Shown piece after piece: positions 44,384 to 53,986 of a DNA stretch of 64,000 bases. The notes below the pieces were generated by a model, which was not told the DNA's origin, ran no database searches, and saw only the letters and a list, made by a program, of their open reading frames with translations. This stretch comes from Teretinema sp942493045 (GTDB taxonomy: Bacteria; Spirochaetota; Spirochaetia; Treponematales; Treponemataceae), in the NCBI GenBank assembly GCA_942493045.1, contig OW818665.1:2728001-2792000 (forward strand), given 5' to 3'. A program made the position numbers and the translations under genes. Position 1 is the stretch's first letter. Each line of letters begins with the position of its first letter.

Positions 44384-45562
44384 TTACTTTATCAGACTGC
44401 CGACCAGGGCTGGGACGGCGATAAAGTTGCCGATGGCGCCGCCCAGGCTGGAGAGCATGAAAATCAGCAGAACGTGCGAGATGCGGTTGCGGTAGAATCC
44501 GCGCAGACTGGCAATGTCGGTACTCAGGTGTTCCATGTCCGCGACCCGGGGCTTACGCACCCAGGCCTGTACCAGACCTGAGAACAGGCCGACTCCGATC
44601 ACCGGGTTGATCGTGGCTACGGGAGCGCCGAGAAAGGCGGTCAGTACGGCCAGGGGATGACCGAGCGCCGCGATGGTGCCGATCGCCGCCAGGGTGCCGT
44701 TCCACAACAGCCAGCGGATCAGCATTTCCACCGAGGTAATCGCTCCTCCGGTTAAAAAGCCGGCGGCGATCAGTCCCACCAGCAGCACCGGGAAGGCCAG
44801 GCCGCCGATCTTGGCGGCGAGCGTTTTGGGAGGGACACTGGCAATTTCGGTGGTGTCGGAGGCGCGGGTTCCGGCAGCCAGTTCGCGCAGCCATTGTTCG
44901 GTACCGTTCAGGTGTCCGGCGCCAAGCACGGCGACGGAGCGTTTTCCGCCGGCGGTCCAGATATTGCAGGCCAGATAGCGGTCCCGCTCATCGATTAAAA
45001 CTTCTTTAACGGCCGGTAAATAGGTGGATAGCTCTTCCATCATGCTGTCCATCGCTCCCTGCTCTTTCAGGTTTTCAATATCGTCGGCCTGCAGTTCCTC
45101 GCCGGAAAAGGCGCTGGAAAGCAGGGCGGCCAGCAGTTTGGACTTGCCCCAGAAACCGCTTTTAGCCCAGGCCCGGCGCAGAGTAACGTGAATCGGCCGG
45201 TCGACCATTGAAACGGGAATGCCGGCGGCTTCGGAAACCCGGATGGCTTCCTTCATTTCTTCGCCGGGTTTGACTCCGACATCGGCGCCCATGCGTTTCT
45301 GAAAGGAAGAAAGGACCAGGTTGGCCAATAATAAGAAGCCCTTGCCGTCCTTGAGCACTTTTGAGATATCCAGTTCCTGCCAGCCTTTTTCGTTCTGCAT
45401 GGACTGATAGCGGGCGTCGTCCAGTTCCACGCACACCCGGTCCGGTTTCTCGGTTTCGATAATGCCTTTGACTTCATCAATACTGTCGCGTGAAATATGG
45501 GCGGTTCCGACCAGGATAATTTCCCGGCCCTCAAGCTCGAGGCGTCTGACTGTCTGTTCCAT
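44384..45562 (-). CDS. TraB/PrgY family protein
   Basis: 392 residues. The N-terminal TraB domain shows EIILVGTAHISRDSIDEV (the GTAH motif), RVCVELDDARYQ and AVLGAGHLNG, fold relatives of Tiki-type metalloproteases. The C-terminal 150 residues hold four or so membrane helices, as in archaeal and spirochaetal family members. In Enterococcus a relative limits pheromone activity; the role here is unknown. AGGAG stands five bases before the ATG, which lies 32 bases inside the end of the DHH gene. Confidence 0.88.
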   Translation of the reverse strand: MEQTVRRLELEGREIILVGTAHISRDSIDEVKGIIETEKPDRVCVELDDARYQSMQNEKGWQELDISKVLKDGKGFLLLANLVLSSFQKRMGADVGVKPGEEMKEAIRVSEAAGIPVSMVDRPIHVTLRRAWAKSGFWGKSKLLAALLSSAFSGEELQADDIENLKEQGAMDSMMEELSTYLPAVKEVLIDERDRYLACNIWTAGGKRSVAVLGAGHLNGTEQWLRELAAGTRASDTTEIASVPPKTLAAKIGGLAFPVLLVGLIAAGFLTGGAITSVEMLIRWLLWNGTLAAIGTIAALGHPLAVLTAFLGAPVATINPVIGVGLFSGLVQAWVRKPRVADMEHLSTDIASLRGFYRNRISHVLLIFMLSSLGGAIGNFIAVPALVGSLIK

Positions 45563-46529
45563 GTGTGCTCCTGTAGGACTTTAAAGTTGCGAGAATCCGC
45601 CCTGAAAACTGCTTGGCTCCGGGGTAACGCTCCGGACGGATAATGCCGCCGGCCATGTGCGGATGTCCGCCGCCTGAGCCGATATCTTGCAAAACGGCGC
45701 GGACAATGTAGCCGGCGTCGATTGCCTTATCCCGGGTGCGGGCTGATAAATGATACTCTGAACCGCGGACTTCTACCACTACCACAAAGGTGATTTCCTT
45801 TAGGCGCAGCAAAAAGTCGGCGAGAACCGAGAGCAGTTCGCTGGAATAGTCGCCGTGCAGTTCAGTAAAAAGAAAGGAATCGTGGATCACGCAGTCTTTT
45901 AGAGCCGCGCCGATAACCGGCAGCTGGCTCACGTCCATGGAGGTACGCACCACTTCGCGGGAAAGATCGCAGTCGCCCAGAAAAAACAGCTCATAATGGG
46001 CATCGAGATCGGCCTGGCTGACCCGGCGGGAGAGGAAGTCAGTATCCAGCTGAATACCGGCCAGCAGGGCGGTGGCGGTAGTGCGGTCCGGCTGTTCACC
46101 GGCTTCTTTCCAGTACCCCCAGATAATAGTGGAGCAGGCCCCGATTTCACTACGGATATCGCAAAAGTGACAGGGCTGGTCTTTTTGGGCCGGATGATGG
46201 TCAATTACCCCGCGCAGTTCGCCGGCCAGAGTGCCAACCGTGCCGTTCGCCGGTGAACCGTCAACCACCACAATCTGGGGCGCGGTTGCCGCCTTTATTT
46301 CCGCGAGACGCTGTACGGGGATATCCAGCCGCTCGATCATCGTTTCCAGGGAAATACTCTGCAGTTCTCCGCCATAGACTATTGATGATTCGTATCCCCG
46401 GCGCAGCAGCAGCTCGCACAGGCCATAGGCCGCACCCAGGGCGTCGTGATCGGGGAAGTCGTGAGTCTGTACCAGGACGGGACGGTTCTTGTGCAGTACC
46501 GCTTCCAGCCGGGCAAAGGTATCGCTCAT
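45531..46529 (-). CDS. DHH/DHHA1 phosphoesterase (NrnA-like)
   Basis: 332 residues from the ATG at 46529, one base after the stop of the upstream TPR gene, which indicates translational coupling. DHH motifs: THDFPDHDALGAAYG, VVVDGSPANG and VIDHHPAQ bind two manganese ions. The DHHA1 domain ends with GGGHPHMAGG, which binds the substrate. NrnA-type enzymes degrade very short RNA (nanoRNA), pAp or cyclic dinucleotide products; which of these applies cannot be told from the sequence. Confidence 0.87.
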   Translation of the reverse strand: MSDTFARLEAVLHKNRPVLVQTHDFPDHDALGAAYGLCELLLRRGYESSIVYGGELQSISLETMIERLDIPVQRLAEIKAATAPQIVVVDGSPANGTVGTLAGELRGVIDHHPAQKDQPCHFCDIRSEIGACSTIIWGYWKEAGEQPDRTTATALLAGIQLDTDFLSRRVSQADLDAHYELFFLGDCDLSREVVRTSMDVSQLPVIGAALKDCVIHDSFLFTELHGDYSSELLSVLADFLLRLKEITFVVVVEVRGSEYHLSARTRDKAIDAGYIVRAVLQDIGSGGGHPHMAGGIIRPERYPGAKQFSGRILATLKSYRSTHGTDSQTPRA

Positions 46530-46530
46530 A

Positions 46531-47964
46531 TCAGCGGGTGCCGACGGCCGGCGTGCCCAGCGCTTCGAGGGCCCATTGGCTGAGCCGGTATTCAAAAAAG
46601 TTCGGGGCCGGGATGGCCACTACTTCCAGATAGTATTTCTGGGCGACGGCGCTGACGCCGAACAATTCGTTGAAAACGGCGGCGTAAAAGAGCATGCGGT
46701 TGCGCGTGTTGATCTCGGTTTCTTTCATGATGCGGTTTATCACATCCATTTCGGCGCTGCGGTCATAAAACAGCCGGCACAGAAAATAATCGGTACTGGC
46801 GCGGTCCAGGGTGGTCAGGTATTTAGACATAAAATTTTTGGCTTCGGTTTCTTTTTGGTCACGGTACATGCAGACGGTGGCCATTAAGGCGTAGGAGGTG
46901 TTTTTAGGATTATAAACCAGGGCTTGCTCAAAGGCCCGGCGACTGCCGTTCCAGTCGCCTTTTTTCCACAGCATGATGCCGAGTCCCTCAAAGGCATAGA
47001 AATACTGAGGGTACAGCCGGATGATATTCTGATAATCGGAAGTCGCCTGGTCATAGTTGCCCAGGTCGTCGTTCAGTCCAGCCCGGTAGACATAGGCTAA
47101 ATAAAAGTCACTGTCCAGCCGGATGGCTTCGCTGAAAGCGGCGGCGGCTTCGGTACGTTTGCCGCCGGTCATCAGGTAGCTGCCGTAATCGATCCAGTGC
47201 CGATAGATGCGCCCGTCCAGCTCAATGGCTTTTTCGATGTCGGAGAGGGCGTCGGCCATTTCGCCGCGTTCGGACTGCACTCTGGCCCGTTCCGCCCACA
47301 GCAGACTGTAGTCCGGAGTGCGCAGGATAGCCAGATTCAGCGCGTCCAGCGACTTTTCAAGGTCGTTTTCCATGTAATACACCCGGGCCAGACCGAGCAG
47401 CGCTTCGGTGTTGGAAGGGTCGGCCGCTGTGGCCCGGATCAGCAGGGCCCGGGCCTGCGGGTAGTTTTTGCGGGCATAAAAATCCAGGCCCAGGGCGGTA
47501 ATCGCCGGACTGTAGTTCGGTTGGAGGGTTAGAATTTTATTTAGATAGGCGGTGCGTTTTTGGCCTTCATCGCGGGCCTGGGCCAGCAGGGCCTGGGTGT
47601 ACAGGATATCGATGTCCTGGGGGAAGGCCGCTTCCAGTTCGTTGACATAGCTGGTGCTTTCCGGGATGTTTCCGGAGGACACCAGAACAGACATGTACAG
47701 TTTTTTAATCGATATATCCGAGGCGTCCGGCTCGGGTACGGTCTCAAACAGGGCTAAAGCAGCTTCATAATTATATTGATTGACCAGTTCGGCCAGTTTT
47801 TCGCCGAATTTCAGGCGGGTGTATACTCCGTCATCCGGTACTTCGGCCGCCGCTGCCGGCGCGATTCCCTTTTCAGGGGAAGCAGGCGCCGTTTTGCAGG
47901 ATACGGCCAGGCTGAGGGCACAGATGCTTACCGCCAACGCGATTTTTTGAATTCTTGTTTTCAT
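46531..47964 (-). CDS. TPR-repeat lipoprotein
   Basis: 477 residues starting at MKTRIQKIALAVSICALSL with the lipobox SCK; GGAG lies before this start. About ten tetratricopeptide repeats follow (for example AITALGLDFYARKNYPQARAL, TEALLGLARVYYMENDLEK, YAFEGLGIMLWKKGDWNGSR). It is a periplasmic or outer-membrane scaffold. First gene of the operon with the DHH, TraB and antiporter genes. Confidence 0.87.
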   Translation of the reverse strand: MKTRIQKIALAVSICALSLAVSCKTAPASPEKGIAPAAAAEVPDDGVYTRLKFGEKLAELVNQYNYEAALALFETVPEPDASDISIKKLYMSVLVSSGNIPESTSYVNELEAAFPQDIDILYTQALLAQARDEGQKRTAYLNKILTLQPNYSPAITALGLDFYARKNYPQARALLIRATAADPSNTEALLGLARVYYMENDLEKSLDALNLAILRTPDYSLLWAERARVQSERGEMADALSDIEKAIELDGRIYRHWIDYGSYLMTGGKRTEAAAAFSEAIRLDSDFYLAYVYRAGLNDDLGNYDQATSDYQNIIRLYPQYFYAFEGLGIMLWKKGDWNGSRRAFEQALVYNPKNTSYALMATVCMYRDQKETEAKNFMSKYLTTLDRASTDYFLCRLFYDRSAEMDVINRIMKETEINTRNRMLFYAAVFNELFGVSAVAQKYYLEVVAIPAPNFFEYRLSQWALEALGTPAVGTR

Positions 47965-48017
47965 TGTCTTATCTCCAGGCGTTGAAATTGTCACCCTCTT
48001 TAGTTACACTGGGCGGA

Positions 48018-49931
48018 ATGACCAAGCACATAACGAGAAAAATCGCCACATTGACCGTTCTCTACATTCTTTTAATTGTCGGCATTTTTGCCCTGCAGTT
48101 TACCAGGGGAAATGCTTTCAGCCAGGCTTTCGGCTCAATGATCGTTTCAGGCGCTCTGGAAACTGATGATCAGGGCGTTTTACGGCCGCTTTTACCCTTG
48201 CATATCGTCGCCAACGGCATCGACGTTTATGTGGATGAGCACAGCCCGGTCCGGGCTTTTACCGGAACAAACACCTCGGTGCCCCTCACCGTTACCGGTT
48301 ACAGCCGCCAGAGCAGCTCTTTTACCCTGGAATGTTCCGAGCGGGTGCAGCTGGTCTTTACCTCCGAGAAACTCGGCGGGATGGACATGTTTTCAATTAC
48401 AGCCCGCATGCCGGAAAAATACCAGAAAATTGCACTGCCTTACAAGATCACCCGCAGCGCCCGTCTGGAGCGCCGGGACTCGCTGACTCTGGTGCAGTCC
48501 GGCAAACAGCTGTTTACTTTCTCGGCTCCGGTGGACCTCACCGCCCGGACCCTGCAGATCTACCGCTCCGACCCGGTTTTATCTTATAAAACCTGGACGG
48601 CTCCGCGCGGTCTGGTGATTACCGATCTGTCGACCCTGCCCGGAGCTGCGGCCTCTGAGTGGCGGCGTGTAACTGAAAGTTTCGCCTCCTCGGCCCTGGC
48701 CGTATTCAAGAGCGCAATTGATTCCGGCAGCTTTACGGAACAGTTGGCAACGGTTTATATCGCCGAGATGGGCCGGATCGGTATGTACCGGACGGCGGTG
48801 GAAGCCATCCCGGAGAACTTCCGGAACAGTCCATCCCGCACCTGGATTTCCAGTCCATTCCTGAATAACCTGGTGCGAACCTGGGCTTCCCAGATTCAGA
48901 AGGAACGTGAAAACCGCATTCTGATCTCACGGTATATAGCGGAAGGTAACACGGCGGTTTTTGAGTTCCCTAACCTGGTGCAGTACCTTATCGACCGCGA
49001 AAGCCCGGTTGTACTCAGCGATGTGGAACGTCTGGCATCTTCCGCGACCATAGCCGATCTTTCGGCCCTGCGCGCGGCCGGCATACTGGAGGCCGCTTTG
49101 GATTTCGGCGCCCTTCAGCCGGGCCGTGAAAACACCTTTGCCCTGCTGGCCGCTTCCTGTGAGCAGCGTCTTCAGGCCTCAATGGTCAGGATTAAAGATA
49201 AATTATATTTAAGTGATGACGGCAAAACAATTTCCACGGTGGACACGCTGCGGGTCGCGGCTATTCTGATCCGCCATGGCACCGTCAATCCGGAATGGCG
49301 CTCTGTCGGGACTCTGCTGGGCACCTCGATACTGGCCTTCGCGCCGGAAAGCGCCAGTCTGCCCTCCCAGTTTGCCTTCACCGGGGATGCCGAAAACCGA
49401 ACCGGCGTGATCGCCAAAGCCGAGCGCGTCCTGGACGCCGTGACTTTATATCCGCTGGTAATGCCGAACAACAGCTGGAACCCGCGCGCCGTTTCGCTGG
49501 CCGCCTCGGCCGGTGCCGGGGTGTGGGCCTGGACCAGCGCCCTCGACGTCCGCGTTTCCCGTCCGTCGGCCGAACAGTACAAAATAATCGTGCGCTTCCC
49601 CCAGGGAGAGAGCCATTACATGGTGCTGCGGGGCATCAAGCCTTTTTACCGTATTCAGTTGTATGGGATGGATTTCCGTACCGATCAGCGTTTCGAGTCC
49701 TATAACTCTTCCGGCTATGTGTACAATGAGCAGACCGAAACGCTGTATCTGAAAATGCGTCATAAGACCGAGGAAGAAGAAGTTATTCTGTATCTCGGAA
49801 AACCGTCGGCCTCTGCCGGACAATCGGAATCCGGTTTTCCGGGAGAAGCCGGTTCTTCCGCCGGCGGCGCGGATAGCCTCTCCGGCGAAACTTCTCCGGC
49901 CGGGACAGAAACCTCGAGCGCGGCAAACTAG
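48018..49931 (+). CDS. large exported protein of unknown function
   Basis: 637 residues from the ATG at 48018; the longer frame begins inside the divergent TPR gene and lacks a ribosome site. One N-terminal membrane segment (TLTVLYILLIVGIFALQF) anchors or exports it. The remainder is periplasmic, with a beta-rich first third (PLTVTGYSRQSSSFTLECSE), a helical middle and a Ser/Gly/Ala-rich tail of low complexity (SASAGQSESGFPG). I do not recognise a family. It is followed by a strong terminator. Confidence 0.75.
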   Translation: MTKHITRKIATLTVLYILLIVGIFALQFTRGNAFSQAFGSMIVSGALETDDQGVLRPLLPLHIVANGIDVYVDEHSPVRAFTGTNTSVPLTVTGYSRQSSSFTLECSERVQLVFTSEKLGGMDMFSITARMPEKYQKIALPYKITRSARLERRDSLTLVQSGKQLFTFSAPVDLTARTLQIYRSDPVLSYKTWTAPRGLVITDLSTLPGAAASEWRRVTESFASSALAVFKSAIDSGSFTEQLATVYIAEMGRIGMYRTAVEAIPENFRNSPSRTWISSPFLNNLVRTWASQIQKERENRILISRYIAEGNTAVFEFPNLVQYLIDRESPVVLSDVERLASSATIADLSALRAAGILEAALDFGALQPGRENTFALLAASCEQRLQASMVRIKDKLYLSDDGKTISTVDTLRVAAILIRHGTVNPEWRSVGTLLGTSILAFAPESASLPSQFAFTGDAENRTGVIAKAERVLDAVTLYPLVMPNNSWNPRAVSLAASAGAGVWAWTSALDVRVSRPSAEQYKIIVRFPQGESHYMVLRGIKPFYRIQLYGMDFRTDQRFESYNSSGYVYNEQTETLYLKMRHKTEEEEVILYLGKPSASAGQSESGFPGEAGSSAGGADSLSGETSPAGTETSSAAN

Positions 49932-49952
49932 CGTCCAGTTAACATCTAAAGG

Positions 49953-49992
49953 GCACCTCTGAAAAACTCAGTTTTTAGAGGTGCTTTTTTTT
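49953..49992 (+). terminator. intrinsic terminator between convergent genes
   Basis: GCACCTCT (49953-49960) pairs with AGAGGTGC (49977-49984), and inside it AAAAACT pairs with AGTTTTT, giving a stem of about 15 bp followed by eight T. It ends the gene at 48018 and touches the last codon of the convergent gene at 49991. Confidence 0.9.
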
Positions 49993-52369
49993 AGTTAATG
50001 CCGCCGCCTTCCATAATTTGATCCAGCTCCTCCAGGGAGTCCGAAACCAGGCTGGCGGCGAAGTACAGAGCTACGGCCGATTCGGTGGTCAGGCTGCCCA
50101 TCGGTACGGCGCCTTCGCGCCACATCCGCCGGGAGGTGGTGTAGCCGGCCAGATCGACCAGACATTCCTGCTGCGAAGTGCAGTAAAAGCGGCAGTTCTT
50201 GCGCCGGCCCTGGATCAGCAATTGTTTCAGTGAGTAATCCCCTTCCTTCATATTCCCGGTGCCCTGCTCATACAGTTCAAGTATAAAATTCCGCACGCCG
50301 GCGTCGGCCAGGGCCAGCAGCCGGTCGGCTCGCAGTCCCGGAAAAATACGGCACATATACAGTTTGTCGGCGGCGTCACAGAGAATCCGGGCCATGACGT
50401 AGCGGTCTGTATCGGTGTATCCGGCCAGCAGGCCGATGCCCTTGTGCACCGGCTCGCCCATATTCCAGTTGGAGAAGCCGGCCGGGGCCGGTTTTAGGAA
50501 TTTAAGGTTCAGGGGTGAGAGTACGCGTCCGCCGAAAGCGACGTAGACGCCCTCGGTTTTTTCCTGGGCCAGTTTGATAGCTTTGTTGAGGTTGGTCCGG
50601 GCTTCGGTACCGGCGGAGGGCGCGGTATTAGACGCGGTAAAAACGATGGGCACCGGGGTATCCGCGAACAGCCAGTAGATCAGGGCGGCGGTATAAGGCA
50701 GGGTGTCCGTGCCGTGGGCTACGACGATACCGTTGGCCGTACCGGAGGCGATAATCCGGGCCAGGGCGTGAATCAGGGCGGCCCAGTCCGCCGGCTGGAT
50801 TTCCTCGCTGAGCAGCCGTTCGGCGGTAATGGTTTCGAAACGCACGGATTTGTTAGCCATACCGTTGTCCACCAGGCTGCGCAGGGTACGCTCATCCCCG
50901 GCCGATATTTCGCCGTCTTCGAGGCTGCCGGAGATGGTGCCGCCCATCGAAAGCACATACACCAGGCTGACATGCAGTTCCTCGCGCAGCAGGTTTTTTA
51001 CCAGCATGGGGTCGGCCAGACCGCGGGTTTTTTTCATGATGCTGCCGGTCAGAAATTCCAGCGGAGCCATGTCGCCTTCGCGCAGGCGCGCGGTCTCCGC
51101 GGGGTTTTCTTCTATCGTTTTTAAAACCAGCAGGCGCAGTTGTTCCTGGTCGGTAATCTGGCTCCAGTTATGCTCGATCAGCAGCTGGTCCGGGTCTTTG
51201 TCTGTTTCGATAACCGCCTGCAGCAATTGTTTGGCGATTTTGGAATGGATCTGCTTGTCATTATACAGGCGCAGGATGGAGGCAAAACGGCGCGGCGAAA
51301 GCGGCGATTCCTGGATGTTGAGGGCGGCGCGGCGCAGCAAGCCGGTCACGTCGCTCATCAGCCAGTGGGCGCAGAGCATGGCGTCGGCTCCGGCGGCGAT
51401 GGTCTGCTCAAAAAAGTCGGCCCGGTTTTTGGCGTCGCAGATAAACTCGGCCCGGGCGCGTGATAGGCCCCAGGTGTTGATCAGCCGGTTCTGACGGTCG
51501 GAGGGGTGTTCAATGGCAGAGGCTCGCAGCTCCGCCAGCAAAGCCGGCGGGCAGCGGTATTCCGCGGCGGTACTCAGGGGTTCTGTCTTTACGGTAGAGT
51601 CCTGGCCGCGCTCCTGGAAAAATTCGGTGTGATCCTGTTTTTCGTTCCAGATGCGGCTTTCAGACACTACCAGCCCGCCGGAAGTCAGAATTTCTTCCTG
51701 GCGGTGCAGTTCAGCGTTGATGGCCTTGCGCACAAAGTTAAAGGAATTCAGGTTTCGTAACTTGACTGAATAGGTCGGTGTTTCCGGGTAGCGGGCCAGG
51801 GCGACATAGGCATTACAGCGGATGACGTTTTCAAAGTCGGCGATCTTGAGAATACCCATGTACTGGATGCGGCGGCCCAGCTCATTCAGGAATATCTCGG
51901 CTTCCTCACCGAGTTCAAAGTCCGGTCCGGTGCGCAGCCGGATGCTGGCTTCCCCGGCATGGGTATAGTCCATGCTGGTGTTCCCGTTTTGGTGGGTGAG
52001 CCGGCCGGTATCCTCTTCAATCCGGACTTCACGGATGGAAATCTTCTTTTTCCGACGGTGGAATTCAATCTCCATGAAACCGCCGGTGGCGATCTTTATA
52101 GAGGCTCCGGTAATGCTGATGCCTTCCGGAAGGGAGGGGGTGCCTTTGGGGCGTTCATAGGCAACAGTTTCACAGAGGGTACTGTCCAAAGCATGGGCCA
52201 GGGTATAAGCCTTGCGGGCAGCCCGGGGGTTTACCACCGGTGAATGGCCGCTCTCGCGCAGGCAGACCGGGCAGGATTCGGCTTTGGTGCCGGTCCGGCA
52301 GGAACAAAAGGCTTTTTCATTGCCTGGAACGAGGATGCGAACCTCCAGAAAGACATGTGACTGGTACAT
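49991..52369 (-). CDS. divergent GatB-like domain fused to L-asparaginase
   Basis: 792 residues. Residues 1-470 align with GatB, the kinase/tRNA subunit of Glu/Asp-tRNA amidotransferase: zinc ligands CSC and CPVC, LRNLNSFNFVRKAI, and a YqeY-type C-terminus. However, many active-site blocks have changed: the KNYFYPD..PK region is lost, DxNRxGxPLxE reads MDYTHAGEASIR, and RCDAN reads RCNAY. Residues 475-792 form an asparaginase with both catalytic threonines (SMGGTISGS, VVAHGTDTLPY). Archaea use a GatB-like GatE with an asparaginase-like GatD; here related parts are in one chain without the GatE insertion domain. The GatB half may no longer activate tRNA. Confidence 0.85.
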   Translation of the reverse strand: MYQSHVFLEVRILVPGNEKAFCSCRTGTKAESCPVCLRESGHSPVVNPRAARKAYTLAHALDSTLCETVAYERPKGTPSLPEGISITGASIKIATGGFMEIEFHRRKKKISIREVRIEEDTGRLTHQNGNTSMDYTHAGEASIRLRTGPDFELGEEAEIFLNELGRRIQYMGILKIADFENVIRCNAYVALARYPETPTYSVKLRNLNSFNFVRKAINAELHRQEEILTSGGLVVSESRIWNEKQDHTEFFQERGQDSTVKTEPLSTAAEYRCPPALLAELRASAIEHPSDRQNRLINTWGLSRARAEFICDAKNRADFFEQTIAAGADAMLCAHWLMSDVTGLLRRAALNIQESPLSPRRFASILRLYNDKQIHSKIAKQLLQAVIETDKDPDQLLIEHNWSQITDQEQLRLLVLKTIEENPAETARLREGDMAPLEFLTGSIMKKTRGLADPMLVKNLLREELHVSLVYVLSMGGTISGSLEDGEISAGDERTLRSLVDNGMANKSVRFETITAERLLSEEIQPADWAALIHALARIIASGTANGIVVAHGTDTLPYTAALIYWLFADTPVPIVFTASNTAPSAGTEARTNLNKAIKLAQEKTEGVYVAFGGRVLSPLNLKFLKPAPAGFSNWNMGEPVHKGIGLLAGYTDTDRYVMARILCDAADKLYMCRIFPGLRADRLLALADAGVRNFILELYEQGTGNMKEGDYSLKQLLIQGRRKNCRFYCTSQQECLVDLAGYTTSRRMWREGAVPMGSLTTESAVALYFAASLVSDSLEELDQIMEGGGIN

Positions 52370-52478
52370 GATTCCTCCATCCGTACTATTTTCTGAACAC
52401 AGAGTATATAAATTTATCCGGAAATATGATATACTTAAAAATTGACGCGGTTTACTAAAAGTAGCCTAAGGAGTATGC

Positions 52479-53909
52479 GTGAACAAGAGAGATTTTCCAA
52501 AAGTGCATTTCTATGATCAGGACTTTGTGGATATATACGACAGGAGCTGGGCTTGGATTCAGGATTATTGGATCACCCCGGAAGCCAAGGATCTTTCCCC
52601 GGAAGGTTATTTTATCTATGCCGACGACGGAGATCCTGTCCTCAATCAGTATGAAACTATATTCTCCTCTTTCTTTTTTGTCTACTCCAACCGTAATTAT
52701 CATGCCAATCAGAGTCTGGACTTTTTTTATGATCACCAGGAAGAAAACGGCGCTATCCGCTGGAAGTATCATCTCCTGACCGGGGAACCGATACTGCCGA
52801 AGGATAACCCTGAAGGCATCGGTATGCCCCTGTTCGCCTGGGCGGAGTTCAATCTTTTCCACAAATCGGCCAATAAAAAACGGGTTAAGGATATCATGCC
52901 CATTTTACAGCGCTATATGAGCTGGATAGACGCTACTTTTAAGAAAGAAAACGGGCTGTACAAGGTGCCGTTGGCCGCGACTACCATGACCAACTCCCCC
53001 CGCAAAAAAGCGGCTTATCTGGTGGATTTTAACACCGCCCTGGCCATTAATGCCCTGTATATGTCAGCTTTGGGTGATATTTTAAATGATAAGGATCTCA
53101 GCTTTCAGTACAAACGCATGTATTTTTCGCTGAAAACCCGTATTAACGGGCTGATGTGGGATCCGGATACCGGGATTTATCACGATGTGGCCGAGGATGG
53201 TACCCGGCTGCCCCAGAAGACCATCGCCGGCTTCTGGCCGCTATTGGCCGAGATACCGAATGAGGACAAGGCCGAGCGCCTGATCGCTCATCTGGTGAAT
53301 CCCAAAACCTTCGGAGTTGACCACCCTTTTCCGAGTCTCTCCGCCGACGATCCGGAATACGACGAGCGGGGTATGGGCTACCGGGGCAGCGTGTTTGCCC
53401 CCTTTACCTTCATGGTGGTGAAAGGACTGGAAAAGTATAACCGCTGGGATTTAGCGCGGGAGTGCGCCATCCGGCATCTGTACTATGTGCTGGATGCCCT
53501 GTCGCCGAACGGCGAAACCAACAAGGGCAGTCTCTGGGAAGCGTATCTGCCCGGTAAGGAAGGCCCGGCCCAGTGGCCCGGCAAAGAAGGTTTTCCGCGC
53601 AAGCAGTACCTGCCATACACCGGCCTCTCCACAATCGCGCTGATGATCGAGAATATTATCGGGCTGTCCATCAGTCTGCCCCGTAAAACCGTTGACTGGA
53701 TTATTCCCAACCTTGAGGTGATGGGCATCGAGAATTTAAGCCTCAAGCGGAATTTGATCACCATTCTTTCCAATAAGAGTCAGCGCGGTTGGGAAATCCA
53801 CATGGAGAGCGAGAAACTATATTATTTTACCATTAACATACTTGGTCAGAAAAAGAAGACGCTGCCGATACCTTCGGGCAAGTGTTCGATGCTGATCGAC
53901 AAACTCTAG
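52479..53909 (+). CDS. alpha/alpha-barrel glycoside hydrolase (trehalase/GH63-like)
   Basis: 476 residues, GTG start at 52479 with AAGGAG five bases before it. The all-helical toroid of GH37/GH63-type enzymes is suggested by WAWIQDYW, the NQYETIFSSFF segment, DFNTALAINALYMSALGDIL, IAGFWPLLAEIP, RGSVFAPFTFMVVKGLEKY and the closing WEAYLPG with a Glu in the usual base position. No signal peptide, so it acts in the cytosol on an oligosaccharide or trehalose-like sugar. The exact substrate is not readable. Confidence 0.75.
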   Translation: MNKRDFPKVHFYDQDFVDIYDRSWAWIQDYWITPEAKDLSPEGYFIYADDGDPVLNQYETIFSSFFFVYSNRNYHANQSLDFFYDHQEENGAIRWKYHLLTGEPILPKDNPEGIGMPLFAWAEFNLFHKSANKKRVKDIMPILQRYMSWIDATFKKENGLYKVPLAATTMTNSPRKKAAYLVDFNTALAINALYMSALGDILNDKDLSFQYKRMYFSLKTRINGLMWDPDTGIYHDVAEDGTRLPQKTIAGFWPLLAEIPNEDKAERLIAHLVNPKTFGVDHPFPSLSADDPEYDERGMGYRGSVFAPFTFMVVKGLEKYNRWDLARECAIRHLYYVLDALSPNGETNKGSLWEAYLPGKEGPAQWPGKEGFPRKQYLPYTGLSTIALMIENIIGLSISLPRKTVDWIIPNLEVMGIENLSLKRNLITILSNKSQRGWEIHMESEKLYYFTINILGQKKKTLPIPSGKCSMLIDKL

Positions 53910-53986
53910 GAAATCTACAGGATACCGCGCGTTTATTAACGCTGTTCTTACCTGAATTTAACCTGTGAATAGGATACTCTAAGGCT

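Noticed and set aside
49991..50990. Separate asparaginase gene after GatB
   Set aside because: The frame continues without a stop or a new ribosome site from the GatB-like part, so it is one fused gene.
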